From the NCBI RefSeq assembly GCF_024758505.1, contig NZ_CP077970.1:5270001-5334000 (forward strand): 64,000 bases of DNA, read 5' to 3'. This document shows positions 1-9,954 of the stretch, piece after piece (positions within the stretch are counted from its first letter, which is position 1; each line of letters starts with the position of its first letter). This DNA is from Bradyrhizobium arachidis (GTDB lineage Bacteria; Pseudomonadota; Alphaproteobacteria; Rhizobiales; Xanthobacteraceae). Under the pieces are notes generated by a model. That model had not been told where the DNA came from and ran no database searches. It saw nothing but the letters and a program-made list of their open reading frames with translations. Made by a program: the position numbers and the translations under genes.

Positions 1-726
1 AAGGAATGCTCGCCAGACATCGTCTGCCTCCAGGAGATCAAATGCGTCGATGACGCCTTCCCGCGGCTGGAGATCGAGGCGCTCGGCTACAATGTGGTGA
101 CCCACGGGCAGAAGACCTTCAACGGGGTCGCCCTGCTCTCAAAATACCGGTTCGACGAGACCAAGTCGGGGCTCGCCGGTGACGACGAGGACGCGCATGC
201 TCGCTTCCTCGAAGGCGTGGTCACGCTGAAGCGCGGGGTGCTGCGCATCGCCTGCCTCTATCTGCCCAACGGTAATCCGGTCGGCACCGAGAAATATCCC
301 TACAAGCTCAAATGGATGTCGCGGCTTCTTGAGTATTCGAAGGAGCGGCTTAAGGAGGAAGTCCCGCTGATCCTCGCCGGCGACTTCAACGTCATCCCCG
401 CAGCACGTGACGTCTATAATCCGGCGGCTTGGACCGAGGACGCGCTGTTCAAGGCCGAGACGCGCGAGAGTTTTCAGTCCCTGCTCGGCCTTGGGCTGAC
501 CGACGCGCTGCGCGCGGTGACCGACGAGCCCGGGCTCTACACCTTCTGGGACTACCAGGCCGGCGCCTGGCAGAAGAACCAGGGGCTTCGCATCGACCAT
601 CTGCTGCTGTCGCCGCAGGCGAGCGACAAGCTCGCCAATGTCGGCATCGACAGCTATGTGCGCGGCTGGGAGAAGCCGTCGGACCACGTGCCGGTGTGGG
701 CGGATCTGGATCTGGACGCAGCGTAA
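1..726 (+). CDS. xth: Exodeoxyribonuclease III, 5'-truncated by the window edge
   Basis: The gene is open from the first base, so its start lies before the window. About 241 residues are visible. They carry the hallmarks of the ExoIII/AP-endonuclease family: the metal-binding LQEIK motif near the beginning, AGDFNV in the middle, and GLRIDHLLL and SDHVPV at the end with the catalytic Asp-His. The enzyme cleaves DNA 5' to abasic sites and trims 3' ends in base-excision repair in the cytoplasm. Only the first few tens of residues of the fold appear to be missing. It converges with the Sel1-repeat gene, whose stop is 26 bases downstream. Family call is firm. Confidence 0.93.
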   Translation, partial: KECSPDIVCLQEIKCVDDAFPRLEIEALGYNVVTHGQKTFNGVALLSKYRFDETKSGLAGDDEDAHARFLEGVVTLKRGVLRIACLYLPNGNPVGTEKYPYKLKWMSRLLEYSKERLKEEVPLILAGDFNVIPAARDVYNPAAWTEDALFKAETRESFQSLLGLGLTDALRAVTDEPGLYTFWDYQAGAWQKNQGLRIDHLLLSPQASDKLANVGIDSYVRGWEKPSDHVPVWADLDLDAA

Positions 727-752
727 CGCCCGAGGCGGTCAGCCGCTGGCGA

Positions 753-1595
753 TTATTCTCGCCGGCCCTGCAGCCACTGCGCCAGCATTTGGTAGCACAT
801 GGCGCGGTCGTCGTCGGAGGCTTTTGCGTAGGCCCGGTTGTAGCTTTCCTGGATCCAGGACTCGTCAGCGCTCGCGCCGTCACGCGCGCCGTCACGTGCC
901 AGCGTCAGCCACATCAGGCCGCGCGCCCGCTGCGGCGGCAGACGGTCGCCGTTGAACAGCATCTGCCCGAGCAGTGCCTGAGCCTGGTGCTGGCCCTTCT
1001 GCGCTGCAAGTCGCAGCCAGCGCGCGCCGTAGGTGAAATCTTCACGCGAGGCGTCCGGCGTCTTCAGATAGAGCCGTGCGAGATCGTACTGCGCGTCCGC
1101 ATTGCCGAAATAGGACGCGGCATAGGAGAACATCTCACGCGCCCTCTCGGGGTCCGACTTGACCTTCGAGTTCGGGATACCGCTGAGGTAGTAGCGGCCG
1201 AGCGCGACGAAGGCGTTGGCCACGATCTGCGCCTGCGGCGCCGACGGGCTGTCCTCGGCATGGGCGTTGGCAATCCGGCTGAAATATTCGAAGGCGCGCA
1301 GGTCATCCTGGGCGACACCGTCGCCATTGGCGTACATGCGGCCGAGCTTCCACTGCGCGGCGTAATGGCCACCCTCGGCTGCATATTGCAGCGCGGTCAG
1401 CGACGAGGTCTCGGGCGCGGTGGCCGCGGAGGGCACAGCCTTGCGCAGCGCGCCGGCCGCATTGGGCGCCGGCGAACCCACTGGAATCGTGGCGTCTTTC
1501 GGATTGACCGGCGCACCGTCGAAGGCGTACGCCGGCATGGCCAGCGCTGCGGCCCCGAACACAAACGCAACTATGGTACGCCTAGATGTCCGCAT
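753..1595 (-). CDS. Exported Sel1-repeat (TPR-like) protein
   Basis: 280 residues. The N-terminus MRTSRRTIVAFVFGAAALAM followed by PAYA is a signal peptide, so the protein is probably periplasmic. The body is made of Sel1-like repeats, for example AAEGGHYAAQWKLGRMYANG, ALGRYYLSG, NADAQYDLARLYLKT and AAQKGQHQAQALLGQMLFNG, about residues 80-235. Such repeats form alpha-solenoid scaffolds for protein contacts and have no catalytic residues. The start at 1595 gives a clean signal peptide and overlaps the 3' end of ilvD by 14 bases. An in-frame start at 1619 would add eight residues. Partner unknown. Confidence 0.85.
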   Translation of the reverse strand: MRTSRRTIVAFVFGAAALAMPAYAFDGAPVNPKDATIPVGSPAPNAAGALRKAVPSAATAPETSSLTALQYAAEGGHYAAQWKLGRMYANGDGVAQDDLRAFEYFSRIANAHAEDSPSAPQAQIVANAFVALGRYYLSGIPNSKVKSDPERAREMFSYAASYFGNADAQYDLARLYLKTPDASREDFTYGARWLRLAAQKGQHQAQALLGQMLFNGDRLPPQRARGLMWLTLARDGARDGASADESWIQESYNRAYAKASDDDRAMCYQMLAQWLQGRRE

Positions 1596-3306
1596 AGCAC
1601 TGTTTCTCGTGCGCGCCACCCGGATGGGTCACTGCCCCACCGACTGCTGGCCCTACCTGCTGAGCATACTTCCAGAGCGCACCCGATGTATGGTTAGTCG
1701 CGCGAGCGCGCCATTTGGTTGCGCGCTGAGCCAGCTCGTCGTCGCTCAATTTTACGTTAAGGGTACCGTCGACGGCGTCGATCTCGATGATGTCACCGTC
1801 CTCGAGCAGGCCGATCGGGCCGCCGACTGCGGCCTCAGGGCCGACATGACCGATGCAGAAGCCGCGGGTGGCACCGGAGAACCGGCCGTCGGTGATGAGC
1901 GCGATCTTGCCGCCCATGCCCTGCCCGGTCAGCGCCGCAGTGGTCTGGAGCATTTCCCGCATGCCGGGGCCGCCCTTGGGGCCCTCGTAGCGGATCACGA
2001 TGACTTCGCCTTCCCGATAGGTCCGGTTCTGGACGGCCTCAAAGGCGTCCTCCTCCCGGTCGAAACAGCGAGCCGGGCCGGTAAACCTCAGGTTGGACAT
2101 TCCCGCGACTTTCACGATCGCACCTTCTGGCGCCAAATTGCCCTTCAGGCCGACCACACCTCCCGTGACGGTGATCGGTTTGTCTGCCGGGTGCACCACG
2201 TCTTGGTGCGGATTCCACTTCACGCTCTTGAGGTTTTCCGCGATCGTTCGGCCAGTGACGGTGAGGCAATCACCGTGGAGATATCCGTTGTCGAGCAGCG
2301 TCTTCATCAGAAGCGGGATGCCGCCAACTTCAAACATGTCTTTGGCGACATAACGGCCGCCCGGCTTCAAATCCGCGACATACGGTGTCTTTTTGAAGAT
2401 TTCTGCCACGTCGAACAGGTCGAACTTGATGCCGCACTCATGCGCGATCGCCGGCAGGTGCAGCGCAGCATTGGTCGAGCCGCCGGAGGCTGCAACGACG
2501 GCGGCCGCATTCTCCAGCGCCTTGCGGGTGACGATGTCGCGCGGCCGGATGTTCGACGCGATCAGATCCATCACCTTCTCGCCAGCGGTCGTGCAGAAGG
2601 CGTCACGGATTTCGTACGGCGCCGGGGCACCGGCCGAGTAAGGCAGCGCCAGCCCAATGGCCTCCGATACGGTCGCCATGGTGTTGGCCGTGAATTGTGC
2701 GCCGCACGCGCCGGCCGAGGGGCACGCCACGCGCTCGATCTCGTCGAGATCCTCGTCCGACATGGCGCCGACCGAGTGCTTGCCGACGGCCTCGAACATG
2801 TCCTGCACGGTGACCTGCTGCCCGCGGAAATTGCCGGGCAGGATCGAGCCGCCGTAGATGAAGATCGAAGGTACGTTGAGGCGGACCATCGCCATCATCA
2901 TACCCGGCAGCGACTTGTCGCAGCCGGCGAGCCCCACCAGCGCGTCATAGGCATGGCCGCGGACGGTGAGCTCGACAGAATCGGCGATGCACTCGCGCGA
3001 CGGCAGCGAGGAGCGCATGCCGTCATGGCCCATGGCGATGCCGTCGGTCACGGTGATGGTGCAGAATTCACGCGGCGTGCCGCCGGCGGACGCAACCCCC
3101 TTCTTCACCGCCTGCGCCTGGCGCATCAACGCGATGTTGCAGGGGGCGGCTTCATTCCAGCAGGAGGCAACGCCGACGAAGGGCTGGTGGATCTGCTCGG
3201 TGGTCAGACCCATGGCGTAGAAGTAGGAGCGATGGGGCGCACGCGCAGGACCTTCCGTCACGTGACGGCTCGGCAGCCTTCCCTTGAGATTGACCTTGGC
3301 GTCCAT
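1582..3306 (-). CDS. ilvD: Dihydroxy-acid dehydratase
   Basis: 574 residues, full length for the IlvD/Edd family. It dehydrates 2,3-dihydroxy-isovalerate and 2,3-dihydroxy-3-methylvalerate to the 2-keto acids in valine, isoleucine and leucine synthesis. Family signatures visible are ASCWNEAAPCN near residue 48, the iron-sulphur cysteine in CDKSLPGMMMA, GSCPSAGACGA-like CPSAGACGAQFTANTM, and GRFSGATRGFCIGHV near the C-terminus. It stands alone as a minus-strand unit with a 466-base leader and overlaps the downstream Sel1 gene. No leader peptide or T-box was recognised upstream. Confidence 0.97.
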   Translation of the reverse strand: MDAKVNLKGRLPSRHVTEGPARAPHRSYFYAMGLTTEQIHQPFVGVASCWNEAAPCNIALMRQAQAVKKGVASAGGTPREFCTITVTDGIAMGHDGMRSSLPSRECIADSVELTVRGHAYDALVGLAGCDKSLPGMMMAMVRLNVPSIFIYGGSILPGNFRGQQVTVQDMFEAVGKHSVGAMSDEDLDEIERVACPSAGACGAQFTANTMATVSEAIGLALPYSAGAPAPYEIRDAFCTTAGEKVMDLIASNIRPRDIVTRKALENAAAVVAASGGSTNAALHLPAIAHECGIKFDLFDVAEIFKKTPYVADLKPGGRYVAKDMFEVGGIPLLMKTLLDNGYLHGDCLTVTGRTIAENLKSVKWNPHQDVVHPADKPITVTGGVVGLKGNLAPEGAIVKVAGMSNLRFTGPARCFDREEDAFEAVQNRTYREGEVIVIRYEGPKGGPGMREMLQTTAALTGQGMGGKIALITDGRFSGATRGFCIGHVGPEAAVGGPIGLLEDGDIIEIDAVDGTLNVKLSDDELAQRATKWRARATNHTSGALWKYAQQVGPAVGGAVTHPGGAHEKQCYADI

Positions 3307-3772
3307 CGCGAACCAGTTTCCTCGGCCAACCTTGTCAGATCCGGAACATCAGACCCAAGATTTGAATCGACCTTGGGATTTCCTTCGCCGTCGCGAGCCA
3401 GCCGCAGCCCCTAAAACCTTACGAAGATTTTATTCATGCAGGGGTGTGGCTAAAAAGCGGCGCGACCTCAAACGGGCTGGGATGACGGTTAAATCCGACC
3501 CGACTGTTGCAACAGCGACACATTCGTGGCTCCCAGGCCACGGCAGGAGCTGCCTTACTACCTCTCCAGAGGGCGAACGGACAACCTGAGATTTCCGGAC
3601 CATTGGCCCACATCTCCTTCACCATGCACCCCGGCGACTCAACGCCCGATCGCCCGAGGAGTTCTCATCTGTCGAAATCAACCCCATGCGAAGTAGGATT
3701 GTACGCCGGACACTGGCTTGACGGTCGCACGGGCCGTATCAAATCTGCCTTCCTGCGGGACTGGAAAGTACG
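3307..3772. other. 466-base intergenic region between divergent ilvD and a DUF418 gene
   Basis: This gap must hold the divergent promoters of ilvD and the DUF418 gene. I see no coding frame with a credible ribosome binding site, no tRNA and no strong hairpin. Frames of 60-100 codons exist but look like chance openings in GC-rich DNA. Confidence 0.5.
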
Positions 3773-4930
3773 ATGACACACGCGCCGATCGCCGCCGCAC
3801 GCCGGATAGGGGCGATCGACGCGTTGCGCGGGCTCGCGCTGTTCGGTGTGCTCGCAATCAACCTGGAGAGCGAGTTTCGCGTCTCGATCTTCCGGCAATT
3901 CCAGACGGTGACGCCCGATCCCGGCTGGAACGGTGTCGTCAACACCGCGCTCATGCTGTTCGTCGAGATGAAGGCGTTCGCCCTGTTCTCCTTCCTATTC
4001 GGCGTCGGCCTTGCGATCCAGTTCGACCGGCTCGCCACATCACCGCGACGAACGATCCTGCTCGTCAGGCGGCTCCTCGTGCTTCTGCTGTTCGGCCTGA
4101 TCCATCTGGTGCTGATCTGGAACGGTGACATCCTCACCGAATATGCGCTGGCCGGGTTCGTGGCGCTGCCGTTCCTGTTTGCACCTAGCTGGATCGTCGC
4201 CGTCGCAGCTACGATCGCCCTCGCCTTCTACGTTCTCCAGCCGATGCTGCCGAGCGCGATCAGCTTCCCGAGTGATTACGCCATCTACACGCTGGTGCAG
4301 TCAGCGAACCAGATCTATCCGACCGGGAGCTTCCTGGACGTGCTGAGGCATCGCGTGCAGGAGCTGCCCGCGATACTGACGCTGCATTACTTTGTCTTCT
4401 CGCGTACGATCGGACTATTTCTGGTTGGCATCCTGTGCTGGCGCGCCGACCTTTTTGGCGCGACCGCGCAACGCCATCGCACGCTGATCCTGATCGTCGG
4501 CGTCGCCGCGATCGCGTTTGGCCTCGCCCTGGCTCCGCGCCCGCATGACGACCCCGGCCTCGGCAGTCCCATCGTGCTTGCGGCCGGCTACGCCGCCCTG
4601 GTGATCGCAGCCGAGCAGACGGCCATGGGTGCGCGATGGCTCCGCTGGGCCGAACCCGTGGGCCGCATGGCCTTCACCAACTACATCATGCAGTCGGTCG
4701 TGCTTGGATTCATCTTCTACGGCTACGGCTTCGGACTGTTCGGCAGGCTCGGCTCCGTCGCCGGCCTGTGCCTCGTCCTCATCATCTATGTCGCGCAGAT
4801 CGTCATCAGCCGCCTATGGCTCGCCCGCTTCACCCACGGTCCGATCGAGTGGCTTTGGCGGGCGCTGATGTACGGGCGAGCGCCGACGTTCCGGAAAGCC
4901 GGCTCACACCCAGTCACCGCGCGCCCTTGA
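3773..4930 (+). CDS. DUF418 family (YeiB-like) inner-membrane protein
   Basis: 385 residues. It starts with the family pattern RRIGAIDALRGLALFGVLAINL, followed by repeated hydrophobic helices, roughly ten in all, so it is an integral inner-membrane protein. The C-terminal part (PVGRMAFTNYIMQSVV, then GPIEWLWRALMYGR) is the DUF418 signature. Such proteins are polytopic and distantly related to acyltransferase-3-type membrane proteins; no substrate is established. A weak GGA-type ribosome site precedes the ATG. Its last 17 bases overlap the 3' end of the convergent lipoprotein gene. Confidence 0.9.
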   Translation: MTHAPIAAARRIGAIDALRGLALFGVLAINLESEFRVSIFRQFQTVTPDPGWNGVVNTALMLFVEMKAFALFSFLFGVGLAIQFDRLATSPRRTILLVRRLLVLLLFGLIHLVLIWNGDILTEYALAGFVALPFLFAPSWIVAVAATIALAFYVLQPMLPSAISFPSDYAIYTLVQSANQIYPTGSFLDVLRHRVQELPAILTLHYFVFSRTIGLFLVGILCWRADLFGATAQRHRTLILIVGVAAIAFGLALAPRPHDDPGLGSPIVLAAGYAALVIAAEQTAMGARWLRWAEPVGRMAFTNYIMQSVVLGFIFYGYGFGLFGRLGSVAGLCLVLIIYVAQIVISRLWLARFTHGPIEWLWRALMYGRAPTFRKAGSHPVTARP

Positions 4931-5126
4931 GCGTGCAGGACGTCGTGCAGGTAACCGTGTTGCCGCGGTCGCACGCCTTACAGGCAGCGACGCACTGATT
5001 CATCTCCTTGGGATTGTAGGAGCTGTAGAGACGCAGCGGACAGGCCGGCGTGGCGCCCGTGATGTCCTGCTCCGGCTCGCAGCCGGCGACCGTCAGTCCG
5101 AGGAGTATGACCGCAACAGCCCGCAT
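4914..5126 (-). CDS. Small putative lipoprotein
   Basis: 70 residues. The N-terminus MRAVAVILLGLTVAGCEPEQ is a classic lipoprotein signal with lipobox LTVAGC, so Cys16 would be lipidated. The mature part has six further cysteines (CPLRLYSS, CVAACKACDR, CTTSCTL), consistent with disulfides in the periplasm. No family recognised. It is convergent with and overlaps the DUF418 gene by 17 bases. Confidence 0.65.
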   Translation of the reverse strand: MRAVAVILLGLTVAGCEPEQDITGATPACPLRLYSSYNPKEMNQCVAACKACDRGNTVTCTTSCTLKGAR

Positions 5127-5326
5127 GGGATCGCCCTGGAGAGCAAGGACAACGCGCTATTCCATGAGGCCTTTCGCGTCAGCTCCAAGCCCCAGCATTC
5201 CCAGCGTGGAGAAGCGCGCATCGGCGCTATCAGCCACGTCCCACAAAGGATGCGCGTCAATTCTTAAGAAGGACTTTCGGCCACAGCTCACGCCCATCGA
5301 CGACGCGAGACAGTGCCTGTCCTGCC

Positions 5327-5503
5327 CTATGCCGCGTGCCTGGTCGCAATGATCTGCTTCATGTCGGCGGCCAGCTCGCGATAGTGCTCCGCAAGCGTCA
5401 GGTAGAGTTCCCGTTTGGCCGATTCGGTTGCAAGCTTGGCGATCAACTCGCATTCGGCGGTAAGCGTCTCGAAACGTTCCAGCCTGTCCTCGAAATCTGT
5501 CAT
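5327..5503 (-). CDS. Small helical conserved-type hypothetical protein
   Basis: 58 residues, starting MTDFEDRLERFETLTAECEL and ending ADMKQIIATRHAA. The composition, rich in Glu, Leu, Ala and Arg with heptad-like spacing, predicts one long or two short amphipathic helices. A GGGGA ribosome site sits eight bases before the ATG, which selects this start over longer upstream in-frame openings. No function can be assigned. Confidence 0.6.
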   Translation of the reverse strand: MTDFEDRLERFETLTAECELIAKLATESAKRELYLTLAEHYRELAADMKQIIATRHAA

Positions 5504-5675
5504 CGGCGTTTCCCCATCAATACGCCTTCGAAGGACATCCAACCTAAGCCCGCCAGATACGTCACCGCCAACATCGTTATGCGATTGAATCATTTTTTGT
5601 TGGCGCGGCCGCCGCTCATTGGCGGCGACTTTCGTTGGGGTGACGGCATCCGTAGGAGGACTTGCGCTGCGGGGA

Positions 5676-7409
5676 CTACTTCTGCTCCATGCGCCAGGCA
5701 CCATCCCAATCGGCCGGCGGATGGGCTTCGAGCCCGTCGATGCGGGCGAGCAGCGTCCGCGACGGACCGTCGCCGGGAGCGAGTTCGAGCGCGGCGTTGA
5801 AGGCGGTGCGCGCCTCGTCCCAGCGCCCGGCGCGATAGGCCGAAAGGGCCTCGGCGTAGCGCGTCCGCAGGCTCTCCTGCTGGGCGGACAACTGACCCGC
5901 CCTCCCCATCACCTCGAATACCGCCTGCGCCACGGTCTGGCCGGCGACCGCGATGCGATCGATCTCGCGCAGCTCGACGCTGTCCTTCAGCGCCGCCGCG
6001 GTTGCCTGCGCGACCAGAATGCGGCTGCCATAGATCTTGTTGGCGGCCTCCAAACGCGAGGCCAGGTTTACCGCGTCGCCCATCACCGTAAAGCTCATCA
6101 TCAGCTCCGAGCCGATGCTGCCGGTGAGCACCTCGCCGGTCGCAACGCCGATACGCAGGTCGCACTGCGCCGGCATGGCGCGGATGCCGAGCAGATCGGG
6201 CAGTTGCTGCTGGAGCGTCGGCACCTGGTCAGCCATGTCGAGCGCGGCGAGACAGGCAAGCTGCGCCTGCTCGGCCTCCTCGATGAAGGGCGGGCCCCAA
6301 TAGGACATGATCGCGTCGCCGATATATTTGTCGATGACGCCGCGGTTCTTCCGGATCGGCGTCGACATGACCGTGAAATAGTGGTTCATCACCTTGACGA
6401 GGCCGCGCGGCGTCATGCCTTCACTCATCGCGGTGAAGCCGCTCATGTCGCAGAACATGATGGTCATCACGCGCCGCTCGCCGTCGACGGCGACCTCCGG
6501 CCGGTCGATCAGGCCCTGCACCACCTTGGGATCGATATAACGGCCAAAAGTTTCGCGGATGCGCTCGTTCTGGCGCAACTGCTCGATCATCCGGTTGAAG
6601 GCGCGCGCGAGCTCGCCGATCTCGTCCTGGGTGGAGACGCTGATCGGCTGGTCGAAGCGGCCGGCCTCGACCTCGCGCGTGCCCGCGAGCAACAGGCGCA
6701 CCGGGCGGGTAATGCCGCTACTGACGAGCAAGGCAAACACGAGGCCGACGACCGCGGCAAGGATGGTGACGATGGCGGAGACGATGATCGCCTGACGCTG
6801 CTGGCGGATCACCGTCGCCGTGCTGGCGAAGACCTGCTTGAGCATGTCGGCGCGGATCGCATCGATCCGCTGGGTGAAGAGATCGCGAAGCGTCTCGATA
6901 TGGGCGAGCGTCGTCCGTGTGGCGGTGAAGTCACTGGCGTCGAGCTGTTTCAGCAGTTTTGCATTCTCGTCGGCGAGCTCGCGGCGGAGCTCGGCGACGG
7001 CGCTTTCAATGCGTGCGTCGATGCGGCCGAGCGCCGCGTTGTCGGACGGCGTGCTCTCGTCGGCGATGATCTCGTTGATCAGCTTTCGCGCGGCGTCGGT
7101 TTCTCGCTCAACCAAGGGCTCGCTATCGCGGTAGACGCGCAACTGCGCAGCATAGGTCTCCTCGTCCGGCGGCGTCTGCATCCTCGCGATGACCATGCGC
7201 CGCAGCGCCAGCGCCCGCTCCAGCGAGTAGACGTTGGCCCGCGCCAGATTGCCGTAGGCGGGGATGTAGCGGTTGGTCAGTTCGTCCAGGAGCACCCCGA
7301 CCCGCCCGGACATCACCATCGACAGCATGGAGGTGATCACCATCAGGACGATCAGCCCGAGGGCGATACCGACGATCTTGCGCCTGATCGACTGATTGAA
7401 CAGCGGCAT
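5676..7409 (-). CDS. Membrane-bound class III adenylate/guanylate cyclase with HAMP domain and C-terminal TPR
   Basis: 577 residues. Order: transmembrane helix about 10-32, periplasmic helical sensor region about 35-190, second transmembrane helix (VSAIVTILAAVVGLVFALLV) about 200-225, HAMP to about 280, then a class III cyclase domain. The cyclase has both metal-binding aspartates (FCDMSGFTAMSEG and DKYIGDAIMSYWG) and the TVMGDAVNLASRLE transition-state region, so it should make cAMP (or less likely cGMP). The end, AYRAGRWDEARTAFNAALEL, looks like a TPR. ATG 7409 gives MPLFNQSIRRKI, a usual start for this receptor type; a GTG at 7478 is an alternative. It diverges from the transglycosylase gene. 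Confidence 0.88.
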   Translation of the reverse strand: MPLFNQSIRRKIVGIALGLIVLMVITSMLSMVMSGRVGVLLDELTNRYIPAYGNLARANVYSLERALALRRMVIARMQTPPDEETYAAQLRVYRDSEPLVERETDAARKLINEIIADESTPSDNAALGRIDARIESAVAELRRELADENAKLLKQLDASDFTATRTTLAHIETLRDLFTQRIDAIRADMLKQVFASTATVIRQQRQAIIVSAIVTILAAVVGLVFALLVSSGITRPVRLLLAGTREVEAGRFDQPISVSTQDEIGELARAFNRMIEQLRQNERIRETFGRYIDPKVVQGLIDRPEVAVDGERRVMTIMFCDMSGFTAMSEGMTPRGLVKVMNHYFTVMSTPIRKNRGVIDKYIGDAIMSYWGPPFIEEAEQAQLACLAALDMADQVPTLQQQLPDLLGIRAMPAQCDLRIGVATGEVLTGSIGSELMMSFTVMGDAVNLASRLEAANKIYGSRILVAQATAAALKDSVELREIDRIAVAGQTVAQAVFEVMGRAGQLSAQQESLRTRYAEALSAYRAGRWDEARTAFNAALELAPGDGPSRTLLARIDGLEAHPPADWDGAWRMEQK

Positions 7410-7679
7410 GGCTACGCGACAGGTGAGGCTCTCGGGGACGACCGGGAACTCATACACCGGATTTGTTCCTGGGAACACGCGACGAATTCGTTAACGCCCG
7501 TTTACGATTGCCCGCTTGCCAGTTCCATTTTCGTTCGCGGTCGTCCGGGTAGCATTTTTGCCGCAATGTTACATGAGCGTGCGGATACGAATCGATGCTG
7601 GTGGTATCATTCGTTTCGCTCAAGCCGCAGTATCAGCGGATCTTGGTTTGTGCTGATGGTTTCGCAGGGGGACCATGGA

Positions 7680-9872
7680 ATGAACCAGTGCCTACGCTCG
7701 CTTGCGTACGTTTTTGCGTTCATATCGCTCGCGCTTCTGTCGACGGAAGCGCTCGCGAAAGCCAAAGCATCCCATCCGAAGAAGACGCACGAGGCCAAAA
7801 AGGACTCGAAGGGCGGCAAGCAGCGCACTGCCGCCAAGCACCGGCATTCCAAGCACGCCGCGGCCAAGCGCAAGCCGAAGCCATCCGACGACGACGATGA
7901 TGACGAGACACCGGCCAAGCCGGCGCTGACCGGCGACCTCGCGGCGCTGAAGGACGCGATCGATCTCGCCCGCAAAGGCAAGACTGACGACGCGACCGCC
8001 GCGCGCAACCGGATCGCGGAGCCCGCCGGGCAAAAGCTCGCCGAGTGGTTCATCCTGCGCAATTCCGAGACGACGGGAAATTTCAACCGCTACGCGGCGT
8101 TCATCGCCGGCAATCCGGAATGGCCGAGCATGACGCTCTTGCGCAGGCGCGCGGAGGCACGGCTGTGGCAGGAGAAGAGCGATGCCGCAACCGTGCATCG
8201 CTTCACCGCGGACCAGCCGCTGAGCGCCAAGGGCAAGTTCGCGCTCGCCCGCGTGCTGCTCGCCGAGGGCGATCGCGACGGTGCCCAACGCCTCGTCCGC
8301 GATGCCTGGCGCTCCGACGAATTGTCTGAGCGTAGCGAGGAAGACAGCTACGAAGTGTTCCGCGACCTGCTCACCGCGGACGACCATCGCGCCCGCATGG
8401 ACAAGCGCCTCGGCGTGAAGGACTATTCCGGCGCACGGCGCGCGGCAAAGCATCTCGATGAGGACGCGCTTGCGATCGTGAAGGCGTGCTCGGCCGTCAC
8501 CGGCAAGGAGAACAAGGCCAAGGACTATCTCGAGGACGTCTCGGCCGAAGCCCGCAAGGATCTCGGCTACGTACTGTGCCGCGCCCAATGGCACCTGCAG
8601 AAGGACCGCCTCGACGACGCCGCGCAAGTCATCCTGGCTGCCGCCCCCGGCACCATGGCGTTGCAGGACACCGATGCCTGGTGGCGCGAGCGCCGCCTGA
8701 TCGCGCGAAAGCTGCTCGACCAGGGCAAGTTCACGACGGCCTACGACGTGGTGCGCAGCGCGGCCGTGCCGGCAATGGAGGTCTACCGCGTCGACTACCA
8801 TTTCATGTGCGGCTGGATTGCGCTGCGCTATCTCGACGATCCCAAGACGGCGCTGACGCATTTCGCCTCTATCGACGAGGGCTCGCCCAACCCGATCGCG
8901 CTATCGCGCGCGCATTACTGGCGCGGCCGTGCGGCGGAGGCACTCGGCGCCACCGCCGACGCCCGCGCGAGCTACAAGGCTGCCGCCCGCTATCCAACCG
9001 CCTATTACGGCCAGCTCGCCCGCACGAGACTTGGGCTCGACCGTATCGAGCTGCGCCCGCCTTCGGCTGTCCTCGCCTCTGATACGGCGGCGCCGATGGA
9101 CGAGCGGGTGCGCGGCGCCGAGATGCTCTACGAGGTCGGCGAGCGCGACGTCGTGTATTACTACGCCGACGATCTTGCCGAGCAGAGCACGGATGCACGC
9201 ATGCTCGAAGCGCTCGGCGAACTGGCCAGCCGCCGCAACGACGCCCGTACGATGCTCGAGATCGGAAAGTCGGCGCTCGCCCGCGGGCTTGCGCTCGACC
9301 ATTACGCCTTCCCGACCATCGGCATTCCCCCGCACAAGCAGGTCGCCCCCGAGATCGAGCTCAGCATCATCTACGGCGTGGCGCGGACCGAAAGCGCGTT
9401 CGACCAGCGCGACAAGTCCCCGGCCAACGCCGTCGGGCTGATGCAGGTGACGCCGGAAGCCGGGCGCGACACCGCAAAACGCTTCGGGCTGAACTACGAC
9501 TGGAGCAAAATGGTCTCCGACCCCGTCTACAACACGCAGATGGGCGCGGCCGAGCTCAGTGCGCTCTTGTCGGAATACCGCGGCAACCAGATCATGACGT
9601 TTGCCGGCTACAATGCCGGCCGCGGCCGCGTGCGCGAATGGGTGCAGGCGCGTGGCGATCCCCGCGACCCCAAGGTCGATCCGGTCGACTGGGTCGAGCG
9701 CATTCCCCTGTCGGAGACGCGCAACTACGTCCAGCGCGTAATGGAGAACGTGCTGGTCTACCGCACCCGGTTTGAGGACGGCGCCGTTTCGACGGCGAAG
9801 TCCGAGCAGCGCGTGCCGACGCAGGAAGTCAGCGCGGTTCCAAGGACATCGGCCGCAGTGCCTCCGCCTTAG
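7680..9872 (+). CDS. slt: Soluble lytic murein transglycosylase
   Basis: 730 residues. It cleaves the MurNAc-GlcNAc bond of peptidoglycan with 1,6-anhydro ring formation in the periplasm. A signal peptide (MNQCLRSLAYVFAFISLALL, then STEALA) is followed by a Lys/His-rich stretch and an acidic run DDDDDDE, then a helical superhelix as in Slt70, then the SLT domain at about 555-700. The catalytic Glu is E571 in ARTESAFDQ; NAVGLMQVTPEAG and FAGYNAGRGRV complete the domain. The start at 7680 has a GGGGGA site six bases upstream. The frame stays open far upstream, but that part is antisense to the cyclase gene. Confidence 0.93.
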   Translation: MNQCLRSLAYVFAFISLALLSTEALAKAKASHPKKTHEAKKDSKGGKQRTAAKHRHSKHAAAKRKPKPSDDDDDDETPAKPALTGDLAALKDAIDLARKGKTDDATAARNRIAEPAGQKLAEWFILRNSETTGNFNRYAAFIAGNPEWPSMTLLRRRAEARLWQEKSDAATVHRFTADQPLSAKGKFALARVLLAEGDRDGAQRLVRDAWRSDELSERSEEDSYEVFRDLLTADDHRARMDKRLGVKDYSGARRAAKHLDEDALAIVKACSAVTGKENKAKDYLEDVSAEARKDLGYVLCRAQWHLQKDRLDDAAQVILAAAPGTMALQDTDAWWRERRLIARKLLDQGKFTTAYDVVRSAAVPAMEVYRVDYHFMCGWIALRYLDDPKTALTHFASIDEGSPNPIALSRAHYWRGRAAEALGATADARASYKAAARYPTAYYGQLARTRLGLDRIELRPPSAVLASDTAAPMDERVRGAEMLYEVGERDVVYYYADDLAEQSTDARMLEALGELASRRNDARTMLEIGKSALARGLALDHYAFPTIGIPPHKQVAPEIELSIIYGVARTESAFDQRDKSPANAVGLMQVTPEAGRDTAKRFGLNYDWSKMVSDPVYNTQMGAAELSALLSEYRGNQIMTFAGYNAGRGRVREWVQARGDPRDPKVDPVDWVERIPLSETRNYVQRVMENVLVYRTRFEDGAVSTAKSEQRVPTQEVSAVPRTSAAVPPP

Positions 9873-9954
9873 CCTCGCACCCCGGGGCTGGACGCGGTGC
9901 GAAACTGGACGTGGCGACTGCGGCCGACTGCTCCGCGCGGCAGGGATAGGCGGG

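Noticed and set aside
1420..3414. 664-codon plus-strand frame
   Set aside because: It is the antisense shadow of ilvD, which has unmistakable family motifs on the minus strand.
3434..3625. 63-codon minus-strand frame before the DUF418 gene
   Set aside because: No ribosome site, no recognisable composition or motif; treated as intergenic.
5619..7679. Long open plus-strand frame running into the transglycosylase gene
   Set aside because: It is antisense to the cyclase gene, lacks a ribosome site, and its residues are Arg/His/Asp-rich noise typical of GC-rich antisense frames. The transglycosylase begins at 7680 with a strong site.
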